The position numbers and the translations under genes are program-made. A DNA stretch of 64,000 nucleotides from Deltaproteobacteria bacterium (lineage in GTDB: Bacteria; Desulfobacterota; Desulfuromonadia; Desulfuromonadales; JAAYDE01): the NCBI GenBank assembly GCA_012729375.1, contig JAAYDE010000099.1, forward strand, positions 55,902 through 119,901, read 5' to 3'. The notes below the pieces were generated by a model. That model was not told the origin of the DNA and ran no database searches. It saw only the letters and a list, made by a program, of their open reading frames with translations. Below are positions 35,648 through 43,828 of the stretch, piece after piece (within the stretch, counting starts at the first letter, position 1; each line of letters begins with the position of its first letter).

Positions 35648-35881
35648 TCATTCCTTAGTGCTGTAAAGGCGGAAAGCCCCATTGCTCGAGGTAATCGAGG
35701 AAATGGCGTGTTTGTAAAGGAGGATGTCCCCCTTCCCTTCGATGAGCAGGCAGAAATTGTCGAAGGATTTTATGTATCCCTCAAGCCTTTCTCCCGACAT
35801 CATGACAACAACTACATGGATCCGCTCCTTGCGAGCCTGATTGAGGTACTGATCCTGAATGTTGAAAGGGGTCCTGGCCAT
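35648..35881 (-). CDS. hfq: RNA chaperone Hfq
   Basis: 77 residues from ATG 35881, preceded by AGGAG. Sm1 motif FNIQDQYLNQARKERIHVVVVMMSGERLEGYIKSFDNFCLLIE and Sm2 motif LLYKHAISSITSS, with Gln8 and Phe/Lys residues of the proximal face (the usual YKHA is intact). Binds U-rich and A-R-N RNAs as a hexamer to pair small RNAs with mRNAs. Its first 101 bases lie inside the 3' end of miaA in another frame, deeper than the usual adjacent miaA-hfq arrangement. Confidence 0.96.
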   Translation of the reverse strand: MARTPFNIQDQYLNQARKERIHVVVVMMSGERLEGYIKSFDNFCLLIEGKGDILLYKHAISSITSSNGAFRLYSTKE

Positions 35882-36845
35882 CTCCGCTCCTTGTGTCATC
35901 AGCGCCAAATAAAAGAAACTTCTCAATTAATGGCAATATTTTATCAAACTCTTTTTGGGAATCAAGCCATACCACGGATTTATCCTTGTTGAACCAGGTC
36001 ATCTGCCTTTTGGCCAAACGACGGGTTTCCCGCTTCATGGTTTCGCGCACCTCGGCGAGGGTCATCTTTCCCTCGAGATGGAGTAGGCATTCCCGGTAGC
36101 CCAACGCCTGCATGGCTTTCAATCCCCTGGTATAGCCCTTGTCAAGAAGCTGAGCGACCTCGTCGACCAGCCCGGCGGCCAACATCCGATCAACACGAAG
36201 GTCGATCCGCCGGTAGAGTTCCTGCCGCTCCACCGCCACGCCCAGTTTGCGGATGCGGCTTGTCCGTCCGCGAAATCCGTGGCATTTCTGAAAGTCGGAA
36301 AGGGGGCGGCCGCTCTGGATGAAAACCTCGAGACCGCGGACGATGCGCACCAGGTCCCGGGGAAAAAGCCGCTCGCCGAGAGCGGGATCGACCTGGAGCA
36401 AAAGGCGGTAAAGGGTCCCCTCCCCTTTGTCTTTTTCCAGACGCAAGAGCTTGTCGCGAAGTTCCGCATGAGCGGAAGGCGCCTCCAGCAGTCCTTCGGT
36501 GAGCACCTTGATGTAGAAGCCGGTTCCCCCTACAAGAAAGGGAATACGGCCCCGGTTACGTATCCCATCCAGGGCCGCCTGCCCGAGCTTGTGGAATTGA
36601 AGGGCGGTGAACTCTTCATCGGGGGAGACGACATCAATGAGATGATGGGGTGCCCGGCGCCGCTCTTCGGCCGTCGGCTTGGCGGTGCCGATCTCCATGT
36701 GCCGATACACCTGCCGCGAATCGGCGGAGATTATCTCCAGGTCAAAATAGTCGGCAAGCATCAGGGAAAGAGCGGTTTTCCCCGAAGCGGTCGGACCGAG
36801 GATAACCACTAGGGGCGGCAATTTTTTCGCCGGGACAGTCGCCAT
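35781..36845 (-). CDS. miaA: tRNA dimethylallyltransferase MiaA
   Basis: 354 residues from ATG 36845 (GTG 36851 overlaps mutL as GTGA and is possible). P-loop VVILGPTASGKTALSLMLA, DLEIISADSRQVYRHMEIGTAKP, HHLIDVVSPDEEFTA, FLVGGTGFYIKVL, and ALGYRECLLHLEG are all present, ending in KRQMTWFNKDKSVVWLD. It isopentenylates A37 of tRNAs reading UNN codons. About 40 residues after the family's usual end (ADDTRSGDGQ...) are translated from DNA that also encodes the N-terminus of Hfq; this tail is Ser/Asp/Cys-rich and unlike the family. Confidence 0.94.
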   Translation of the reverse strand: MATVPAKKLPPLVVILGPTASGKTALSLMLADYFDLEIISADSRQVYRHMEIGTAKPTAEERRRAPHHLIDVVSPDEEFTALQFHKLGQAALDGIRNRGRIPFLVGGTGFYIKVLTEGLLEAPSAHAELRDKLLRLEKDKGEGTLYRLLLQVDPALGERLFPRDLVRIVRGLEVFIQSGRPLSDFQKCHGFRGRTSRIRKLGVAVERQELYRRIDLRVDRMLAAGLVDEVAQLLDKGYTRGLKAMQALGYRECLLHLEGKMTLAEVRETMKRETRRLAKRQMTWFNKDKSVVWLDSQKEFDKILPLIEKFLLFGADDTRSGDGQDPFQHSGSVPQSGSQGADPCSCCHDVGRKA

Positions 36846-36847
36846 CG

Positions 36848-38644
36848 TCACCTGCGCTGAAACATCCTCTCGATTTCCCCCAGGCCGAAACGGATCATGA
36901 CCGGCCGGCCATGGGGACAGTGGGAGTTGACATCGATACGTTCCATCTCCTTCAGCAGGGCCTTCATTTCCTCCAGGGACAGGGCCTGGTTGGCCCTCAC
37001 CATGCCGTGACAGGCCATGCGGATAAGAACCCTGTCGAGGGCTTCGTCGAGGGAAGATCCCGTTTCCAGGGAAGTCAATTCCGCCAGCACATCCTTGAGG
37101 GCCGTTTCTGCTTGCCGCGGATCAAGAATGGCGGGAACCGCTCTTATCGCGCAGGAGCGATTGCCGTAGGGTTCGGCGTCAAAACCCAGGCGGCCGAGTT
37201 CCTCCCGGTGTTCCTCCAGCGCCGCCGCCTCGGCGAACTCCAGGCCCATCACCGGCGGCAGGAGAAGCTCCTGCCTGTCGATTTGCTGTTCGCGGAACTG
37301 GGCCTTGAGTTTTTCAAAGCCGACCCTTTCGTGGGCCGCATGCTGGTCCACCAGCACCAGTTCATCGCCGTCCTGGCAGACGATATAGCTGTTTCGGTAC
37401 TGGCCGAGGATGCGCATGAAGGAAACCGGACCGGGTGCTTCCCTGGCGCAAGCCTGAAATAAGGACGCAGTGCCTTCCTGCCGATTCGGCCCCCGCGGTA
37501 AGGAAGAAGGAACATAACCCGCCGATGATTCGAAAGCCAGGGGTGGCCCCCCTGAGCGCTCCTGGGGATTCCATCCCGAAGAATTCCCGGCCAGAAAAGG
37601 TTCGGTCGAACTCCGATTTCCTTCCTCGCCGCCGGTAAATTCCTCCGGATCGAATTTCTGCCGCCACGCCACCGACAAGGCTTCGGCGATGAAGTCATGG
37701 ACCTCCCGCTGCCGCCGAAAACGGACCTCCCGCTTGGCGGGATGGACATTGACGTCGACCTGTTCCGGAGGCAGGTAGAGGAAAATCACCGCCACGGGAT
37801 AGCGCTGCCGCGGCAGCAGATTGCGGTAACCCTCCATAACCGCGTGCTGGATCAGGCGGTCCCTGACGAAGCGCCGGTTGACGTAGGTGTAGATCGATGC
37901 AGGCGTTGCCCGGTGTCCATCGGGGGCGCCGACAAACCCGCTCAGTTCCAGGTCTGCGGCACGCTCATGGAGTGCCTTCATGGCGCCGAAAACCTCGTTG
38001 CCCAGCAATTCCCGGACCCGCTGGGAGAGCTCCTGACGCCGGGCCAGATTCAAAATGGTGCGGCCGTTGTGATAAAGAAGAAAACGCACCCCGGGAAAAG
38101 ACAGAGCGATCCGAAAGAGAAAATCGGCGATGTGGGCGAACTCGGTGGCATCACTTTTGAGAAACTTCTTGCGAACCGGAATGTTGAAAAAAAGATGGCG
38201 AACCTCCACGGAGGTTCCCGGCGGGATGCCGGCAGCCATCGTTTTCTTGATCTGCCCCCCTTCCAGGTGAAGGGCCAGGCCTTCCATGGAATCCCGCAAC
38301 CGGCTTTGCAGGACCATGCGTGAGACGGCGGCGATGGACGGCAGGGCTTCGCCCCGAAAACCGAGGGTTTTGAGCCGGAACAGACCCTCCTCGTCGGCAA
38401 GTTTGCTGGTGGCGTGGCGCTCCAGGCAAAGGAAAAGGTCATCCTTGCCCATGCCATAGCCATCGTCCTCCACCCGGATCAGTGACTTGCCGCCGTTTTC
38501 CACCGTTACCGCGATCTTGCCGGCCCCGGCATCGAGGGAATTCTCCACCAGTTCCTTGACCACCGACGCGGGACGTTCCACCACCTCCCCAGCGGCAATC
38601 TGATTGCAGAGGGCTTCCGAAAGGATGCGAATGGCACCGGTCAT
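36848..38644 (-). CDS. mutL: DNA mismatch repair protein MutL
   Basis: About 598 residues from ATG 38644 (TGAIRILSEALCNQIAAGEVVERPASVVKELVENSLDAGA); an ATG at 38656 is also in frame. GHKL ATPase motifs: VEDDGYGMGKDDL, TLGFRGEALPSIAAV. The C-terminal dimerisation domain carries DQHAAHERVGFEKL, and the ACHGMVRANQALS and CPHGRP segments near the end are the conserved endonuclease-type motifs (ACHGSVRAN-like and CPHGRP), although the DQHA-x2-E-x4-E motif reads DQHAAHERVGFE. Couples MutS to strand incision. Lies before miaA in one operon. Confidence 0.95.
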   Translation of the reverse strand: MTGAIRILSEALCNQIAAGEVVERPASVVKELVENSLDAGAGKIAVTVENGGKSLIRVEDDGYGMGKDDLFLCLERHATSKLADEEGLFRLKTLGFRGEALPSIAAVSRMVLQSRLRDSMEGLALHLEGGQIKKTMAAGIPPGTSVEVRHLFFNIPVRKKFLKSDATEFAHIADFLFRIALSFPGVRFLLYHNGRTILNLARRQELSQRVRELLGNEVFGAMKALHERAADLELSGFVGAPDGHRATPASIYTYVNRRFVRDRLIQHAVMEGYRNLLPRQRYPVAVIFLYLPPEQVDVNVHPAKREVRFRRQREVHDFIAEALSVAWRQKFDPEEFTGGEEGNRSSTEPFLAGNSSGWNPQERSGGPPLAFESSAGYVPSSLPRGPNRQEGTASLFQACAREAPGPVSFMRILGQYRNSYIVCQDGDELVLVDQHAAHERVGFEKLKAQFREQQIDRQELLLPPVMGLEFAEAAALEEHREELGRLGFDAEPYGNRSCAIRAVPAILDPRQAETALKDVLAELTSLETGSSLDEALDRVLIRMACHGMVRANQALSLEEMKALLKEMERIDVNSHCPHGRPVMIRFGLGEIERMFQRR

Positions 38645-38684
38645 AAGGTCGTCCATCTGTTTCTTGGGTGTTGCGGGATTTCGC

Positions 38685-38722
38685 TAAAAAAGGCGGCAGC
38701 CGTCGCCACGGCCACCGCCTTC
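38685..38722 (-). terminator. Intrinsic terminator of the TPR protein gene
   Basis: Minus strand AAGGCGGTGGCCGT...ACGGCTGCCGCCTTTTTT (38721-38685): long GC-rich stem with a small internal mismatch and a run of six U. Lies 40 bases after the stop at 38764 and upstream of mutL. Confidence 0.85.
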
Positions 38723-38763
38723 CCCTTGATCCAATGAGGGACTTCTGGTGAATTTCTTGCCTC

Positions 38764-40791
38764 TCAGCGGGCCGATGCCGTTTCAGCCAGGGCCGAGTCG
38801 CCGTTTTCCAACTGGTTTTGCAGTTCGATGACCTTTTCCCCCGCATCCCGGTAGGATGGATCGATCTGCGCAACCTGTTGAAATCGGGCCAGCGCCTCAC
38901 CCAAGCGATTGTGTTGCTGGTAAAAAAGGCCCAGCTCAAAATTGAGGATCATCTTGTCCTCCGCGGACATGCCGCTTTTGGCCAGCATCCCCAGGAAGTA
39001 TTCTTCCGCCGCATCGAGCACACCCTTTTCAGCGAGACAGCCCGCCTTGAGGACAACGGAAGCGACAAAACGGGCAGGATCTTTGATAGCCTGATCGAAC
39101 TCCTTGATCGCCTCATCCAGCTGCCCCATCTCCTTGAAGGCGATGCCCAGTTGAAAATGGGTTTCGGTATCTTCCTGAGGGATTTCTGTTTTGATCCCTT
39201 TCTGGGAATCGGCCAGAAGCAGGTCCAAGGAAGCGTCCAGTTCATCTTCGGCATCGCTGAACAGGGCGGAGGGGGGTTCCTCTTTTTTTCTGGGCGCGGC
39301 AGCGGCGGAGGAGCGGCGCAAGTCGATCTGTTCCAGCCGGCGGAGGGCTTCAGGGCAATCGGGGCGCACCGCCAGAATGTTCCGGCAGACACCTTGCGCC
39401 TCTTCCCACAACCCTTGCTGAAGATAGAAATCGCACTCTTCGAGTTCCCTGGAAAAATCGCCGGGTGCGGGATCATTCGCGACCTCTTCCCCCAAATCAG
39501 TGGAAAAATCAAGATCGAGGAAACCTTCCCCTTCGTTTTCTCTGTCGGCAAAGGAATCTGCGGGGGTTTGCCCTCCGGCTGGGGAGCTGACTTGAGATGC
39601 ATGCCCACCATCATCGGCCCCCTTCTGCGCAGAAAAAATCTCAATCTCTCCGTAGTCTTTTCTGTTTTCTGCGGCGATGAGACTTTCCTCTGCCGTGGAC
39701 ACGATATCGGGAGCGGACGGGGAGCCGACCTCAGGCAGCCCCATTTCGTTAAGAGCCGAACTGCCGAAGGGATTCTCCTTTTTTTGAAAAAATTCATCCA
39801 GGTACTTCAAACCTTCCTGAACGCGGGAGTTCTCGGGGAAAACCTCCTTCAACTGACGGTAAAAATCGCGGATGACAGGACCCATGTCCGCCGCGAGGAA
39901 TTTCTCCTTCCGGGGAGCAAGGGCAGCCAGAGCATTTTTGGCGTCGCCGCTGGCCAGGCATAGCTCTATAAAATCGCACCACAGTTTAAGGTTTTCGGAC
40001 TCCAAGGAAAGAAGAGCCGCGAGCGCCTTTTTCCTGCCGGCCGTTTTTCCGGTCACCTCGTAACCCTCGGCCAGGGTTCGCAGCAAGTGGCGATTCTGCA
40101 GATTTCTGTCGGCCAGTTTTTCCAGGGTGGCGACCCCTTTTTCTGCCTGCCCGGAACGGATCAATACCTCGGCCAAGGCGACAGCCGTGTCACAGTGATC
40201 AGGGAAAAGGGAGAGATAGCGTTCATAAAGAGGGATAAGTGTCGCGGCATCCTTTTTCCCCTTCACCACCTCCAGCACCGCATCGAATTCGGCCTGAGCA
40301 TCTTGGAGCGACCCGCGGCGGAAAAAAAGTTCCACCAGTTTCAGCCTCACCGGCACGTTCTGCGGATCGAGATCAGCAATTTTTTTTAAAACCTGTTGAA
40401 GCTCCTCGGGTTTTTTGTCCTTTTCGTAATAATCCCAGGCGTTCCTGTATTCGGCGATGGCATTACCGATCAAACCCTGCTGTTCGTTCAACTCGCCCAA
40501 TTGACGATGCAGTTCTTTCCGCTCCGGCTGCAGCTTCTGCAGCTGTTTGAGAACGGCGATCGCTTTCAGATGAAATCGGTTGTTCTGGTAATATTTGGCA
40601 ATTATTTCGTACTCGCCGATCGCTTTGGCGGTATTGCCCAAGCGGTTGTACAGTTCTGCCAGCTTCAAACGGTGCCGGATTTCATTCGGATCCAGCTTGA
40701 TAAGCTGCTCATATTCTTTAACAGCCTTGTCAATGCGGCCTTTGAGCAACAGTTTCTGGGCTGAAGCGAGTATTTTATCTTTGTTGGACAA
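38764..40791 (-). CDS. Tetratricopeptide repeat protein, unknown role
   Basis: About 675 residues. The start is either GTG 40800 or TTG 40791; AGGGTG lies six bases before the TTG. TPR units fill residues 1-330 (for example KAVKEYEQLIKLDPNEIRHRLKLAELYNRLGNTAKAIGEYE) and 560-660 (ETHFQLGIAFKEMGQLDEAIKEFDQAIKD; LNFELGLFYQQHNRLGEALARFQQVAQIDPSY). The middle (about 335-480) is acidic and low complexity. No signal peptide, so probably a cytoplasmic scaffold. Similar long TPR proteins are common in Geobacter relatives. The 278 bases upstream hold nothing I can name. Confidence 0.85.
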   Translation of the reverse strand: MSNKDKILASAQKLLLKGRIDKAVKEYEQLIKLDPNEIRHRLKLAELYNRLGNTAKAIGEYEIIAKYYQNNRFHLKAIAVLKQLQKLQPERKELHRQLGELNEQQGLIGNAIAEYRNAWDYYEKDKKPEELQQVLKKIADLDPQNVPVRLKLVELFFRRGSLQDAQAEFDAVLEVVKGKKDAATLIPLYERYLSLFPDHCDTAVALAEVLIRSGQAEKGVATLEKLADRNLQNRHLLRTLAEGYEVTGKTAGRKKALAALLSLESENLKLWCDFIELCLASGDAKNALAALAPRKEKFLAADMGPVIRDFYRQLKEVFPENSRVQEGLKYLDEFFQKKENPFGSSALNEMGLPEVGSPSAPDIVSTAEESLIAAENRKDYGEIEIFSAQKGADDGGHASQVSSPAGGQTPADSFADRENEGEGFLDLDFSTDLGEEVANDPAPGDFSRELEECDFYLQQGLWEEAQGVCRNILAVRPDCPEALRRLEQIDLRRSSAAAAPRKKEEPPSALFSDAEDELDASLDLLLADSQKGIKTEIPQEDTETHFQLGIAFKEMGQLDEAIKEFDQAIKDPARFVASVVLKAGCLAEKGVLDAAEEYFLGMLAKSGMSAEDKMILNFELGLFYQQHNRLGEALARFQQVAQIDPSYRDAGEKVIELQNQLENGDSALAETASAR

Positions 40792-41078
40792 TGCGTTCAC
40801 CCTGTCGGTTAGGAACGGGCCATCCCGTCCACAAAGGTTTCAGGAGAATTCTTGTTTTTGGCTAAATACCGCCACTACCATCTTTTCCCACCACCTGGGC
40901 GCTCTCCGGGACCAAAATCAAAGATCCCGAACAATGTACAGGACTTTCAAGCAATGCAAAATCCAATCCAAGAGGTGGTCCGGCATTTCACATCCCTTCC
41001 AAAGTCATCGATTTTCACGGTTTTTCCTACTTAAACCTTATCCTCCTAAGCCATCGGACCCTGGCTGTCGACCCGTCT

Positions 41079-41792
41079 CTACAGATTTTTAAGGCGGGCG
41101 ATCTCCTTTGCTGTCAGAAAGCGGTAGTGACCACTGGGCAAATCACCGATTGGCAAAAACGCGTAACATATCCTTTTCAAACGGCTGACCGGATGGCCGA
41201 CCGCCTCGAGCATCCGCCGAACCTGGCGGTTGCGCCCCTCATGGAGGGTGATCTCCAGCCAGGTGTGCCCACCGCCGAAACGGACATGATCGACCTGCGC
41301 CGGAGCGGTCGGGCCGTCCTCGAGAACCAGCCCGCCCTCCAGACGACGGATGTCGGCGGGGCTGATTTTCCCACGGGCGCGGACCAGATAGGTTTTTTTC
41401 ACCTGAAAACGGGGATGGGCCAGGCGATGGACCAATTCTCCATCGTCCGTCAACAAAATAGCCCCTTCCGTGGTCATGTCAAGGCGCCCCACGGTAACCA
41501 GCCGACCTGGAACCTCCTTGACCAGATCAAAGATCAACGGCCGACCTTGCGGGTCGAAACGGGTGCACATCACGCCGACGGGCTTATTTACAAGTATGTA
41601 ACAATGGCTGCCGGACCGCAACTGCAGCGGACTGCCGCGAATCAAAATCCGCTGGCGAAGGGGGTCGGCCTTGTCCCCCAGAACGGCGACAACGCCGTCC
41701 ACCGTCACCTCGCCGGCGCTTATCCAGGATTCGGCCTGGCGGCGGGACGCCATTCCGGCCGCGGCTATGATCTTCTGCAGGCGTTCTTTCAT
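41079..41792 (-). CDS. rluB: Ribosomal large subunit pseudouridine synthase B family
   Basis: 237 residues. N-terminal S4 domain (RLQKIIAAAGMASRRQAESWISAGEVTVDG), then the RsuA/RluB catalytic domain with YILVNKPVGVMCT, the catalytic Asp in VTVGRLDMTTEGAILLTDDGEL, and EITLHEGRNRQVRRMLEAVGHPVSRLKR. Isomerises uridine in 23S rRNA. Last gene of the rimI-to-rluB operon, 18 bases after scpB; scpA-scpB-rluB is a common order. Confidence 0.93.
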   Translation of the reverse strand: MKERLQKIIAAAGMASRRQAESWISAGEVTVDGVVAVLGDKADPLRQRILIRGSPLQLRSGSHCYILVNKPVGVMCTRFDPQGRPLIFDLVKEVPGRLVTVGRLDMTTEGAILLTDDGELVHRLAHPRFQVKKTYLVRARGKISPADIRRLEGGLVLEDGPTAPAQVDHVRFGGGHTWLEITLHEGRNRQVRRMLEAVGHPVSRLKRICYAFLPIGDLPSGHYRFLTAKEIARLKNL

Positions 41793-41810
41793 GCCATCAA
41801 CAGACTTTCC

Positions 41811-42383
41811 TCATTTACTGAAAGGAAGGGTGGGTTCTTCGGCAAAAAGTTGTTCGATCTGTCTGAGGTCGGGAAGTTCTGCCAGGTCACGCATGCCGAA
41901 GGCCTCGAGAAAAGAAGGCGCTGTACCATAGAGAAGAGGCCTGCCGGGAGAATCCCTGCGGCCACAGATACGCAGCAAACCCTTTTCCAAAAGGGTGCGC
42001 AGCGGTCCGTCGCAATCCACTCCGCGGACCTGTTCCATTTCGGTGCGGGTGACCGGTTGCCGGTAGGCCACAATGGCCAAAATCTCCAAAGCCGCCCGCG
42101 ACAGGCGAAAAGTTTTCCTTTTCTGCAATCTCCTGATCCAGAAGGAGAGATCCGGGCGGGTCCGGAACTGGAACCCCCCGGCCACTTCACTCAGCTCAAT
42201 GCCTCCTTTCGCCGCCTCGTATTTCCGGCGCAGATCATTGAGGAGCCCGTGAACTAGATTTCGCTCCACCTCCACAATCTCCGCGATCTGGTCGGCTGAC
42301 AGCGGTGCTTCAGCAGCGAAAATCAGCCCTTCGACAATGGGCAGAAGCTCACAGGGGTCCATTGCCGCCGTTTCCGCCGCCAT
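41811..42383 (-). CDS. scpB: Segregation and condensation protein B
   Basis: 190 residues. Two winged-helix domains with LLPIVEGLIFAAEAPLSADQIAEIVE at the N-terminus, GIELSEVAGGFQFRTRPDLSFWIRRL, and the ScpB signature AALEILAIVAYRQPVTRTEMEQVRGVDCDGPLRTLLEKGLLRICGRRDSPGRPLLYGTAPSFLEAFG. Forms the SMC-ScpA-ScpB condensin. Starts 2 bases after the scpA stop. Confidence 0.95.
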   Translation of the reverse strand: MAAETAAMDPCELLPIVEGLIFAAEAPLSADQIAEIVEVERNLVHGLLNDLRRKYEAAKGGIELSEVAGGFQFRTRPDLSFWIRRLQKRKTFRLSRAALEILAIVAYRQPVTRTEMEQVRGVDCDGPLRTLLEKGLLRICGRRDSPGRPLLYGTAPSFLEAFGMRDLAELPDLRQIEQLFAEEPTLPFSK

Positions 42384-42385
42384 AG

Positions 42386-43093
42386 TCAGTTCACCACATG
42401 CAGTTGAATGGGGCCAAACTCCCTTGTCTGCACCAGGCGCAGAAAACGGATGCGGACCAGCTCGAGCACCGCCAGAAGAGTGATTACCAGAAGCAGAGGG
42501 GAGGGAGGTGCAGGGAACAGAAAAGTCAAATCCGCGCAGCGGACCGAACTCAGAGACTCTTTGATTTCCTCTATGCGTTGGGAAACCGAAAGGCTTTCCA
42601 TCTCCACTTGGTGAATGGCGGGGCTGTTTTTGACAAACAGGGTTTCCCGGCAGACCTTGAGGAACTGGTAGATATCGACCTCCAGTTCCTCAGGACCATT
42701 GTCAACGGCCGTCTCCGCGGGGCGCACAAAGACATCCCGGTCAAGGAGGGGCCGCCGGTCAAGGAGCAGAGCCGCTTCCTGAAAAAGCTGGTACTCCTTG
42801 AGGCGCTGCACCAGTATCGCCCCGGGATCCTCTTCCTCTTCTTCGCTTTCAGGGTCCTCATCGGCGACGGGAAGAAGCATTCTCGATTTGATGTGAACCA
42901 GGGTAGCTGCCATGACCAGGTACTCCCCGGCCACCTCCAGGTTGAGCCCTTTCATCTCATCCAGGGCGGCCAGATATTCATTGGTGACCTGGGATATGGC
43001 GATGGCGCAGATATCGAGTCGGTTCTTGCGAATCAACTGCAGAAGAAGATCCAAAGGTCCCTCGAATCCGCATTGCCTAACCAGAAAAACCAC
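42386..43093 (-). CDS. scpA: Segregation and condensation protein A
   Basis: 235 residues from GTG 43093, preceded by AGGGAG. N-terminal motif FEGPLDLLLQLIRKNRLDICAIAISQVTNEYLAALDEM and GEYLVMAATLVHIKSRMLLP are diagnostic; the acidic linker (DPESEEEEED) and C-terminal winged helix (FLFPAPPSPLLLVITLLAVLELVRIRFLRLVQTREFGPIQL) follow. The kleisin subunit bridging SMC heads. Located after the M50 protease gene in a long operon. Confidence 0.94.
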   Translation of the reverse strand: MVFLVRQCGFEGPLDLLLQLIRKNRLDICAIAISQVTNEYLAALDEMKGLNLEVAGEYLVMAATLVHIKSRMLLPVADEDPESEEEEEDPGAILVQRLKEYQLFQEAALLLDRRPLLDRDVFVRPAETAVDNGPEELEVDIYQFLKVCRETLFVKNSPAIHQVEMESLSVSQRIEEIKESLSSVRCADLTFLFPAPPSPLLLVITLLAVLELVRIRFLRLVQTREFGPIQLHVVN

Positions 43094-43115
43094 TTTTCTC
43101 CCTCATCTTGTCGGT

Positions 43116-43805
43116 CTACAGGGGACGGAACAGAAAGCGGATGACCTGCTCCACGATGAGCACCTCGGAACCGGCCAGCCAACCGACTAGCACATGGACG
43201 GCGGGGGCCATGATCAGCTCCCAGAAAGGGGTGAAAAATACCAGCAGGATGACCAGGATAAAGCCGAAAGGCTCAACCTTCCCGAGAAGATTAGCCGCTT
43301 CCCGGGGAAGAATTCCGGCAAGGATGCGGCCCCCGTCCAGCGGCGGTATAGGCAGCAGGTTGAAAAGAGCCAGAATCACGTTGATATAAAGACTGAAGGC
43401 GGCCATAAAAACAACCGGCCGAAAAATGAAAAGAAAGCCGGAGGATTCGATGTCGACCTGGTGTGCCACGACCACCAGCCCCCGCAAAACCAAGGCTGAA
43501 AAACAGGCCAGAGCGAGGTTGGCAGCCGGTCCCATGAAGGAAACCCAGGTCATGTCCCGCCGTGGCGAATTGAGATTGTTGACGTTGATGGGAACCGGCT
43601 TGGCCCAGCCGAAACCGAAAATCAGCAGAGCGATGGCACCCATGGGGTCGATGTGTTTAAAAGGATTGAGGGTCAACCTCCCCAGCAGGCGGGCGGTCGG
43701 GTCACCAAGCTGTTGAGCCATGAAGCCATGGGCGATCTCATGGGTCATCACGGCGAGGAGCGCGGGGATGAGCATGATGGAAACACGGGCCAGAATGTTT
43801 TCCAT
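43116..43805 (-). CDS. Site-2 protease-like M50 zinc metalloprotease
   Basis: 229 residues with about six membrane helices. Zinc motif HEIAHGF (residues 22-28) lies in the second hydrophobic segment, and the third ligand motif is NLLPIPPLDGGRIL near residue 165, the standard pair for S2P/YwhC-type proteases. It has GDPTARLLGRLTLNPFKHIDPMG, typical of the minimal peptidase M50 subgroup without a PDZ domain. Probably cleaves membrane substrates, but none is suggested by the neighbours (cca upstream, scpA downstream). Confidence 0.92.
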   Translation of the reverse strand: MENILARVSIMLIPALLAVMTHEIAHGFMAQQLGDPTARLLGRLTLNPFKHIDPMGAIALLIFGFGWAKPVPINVNNLNSPRRDMTWVSFMGPAANLALACFSALVLRGLVVVAHQVDIESSGFLFIFRPVVFMAAFSLYINVILALFNLLPIPPLDGGRILAGILPREAANLLGKVEPFGFILVILLVFFTPFWELIMAPAVHVLVGWLAGSEVLIVEQVIRFLFRPL

Positions 43806-43828
43806 AATAGGTTAAACCTCTTGGCGTT

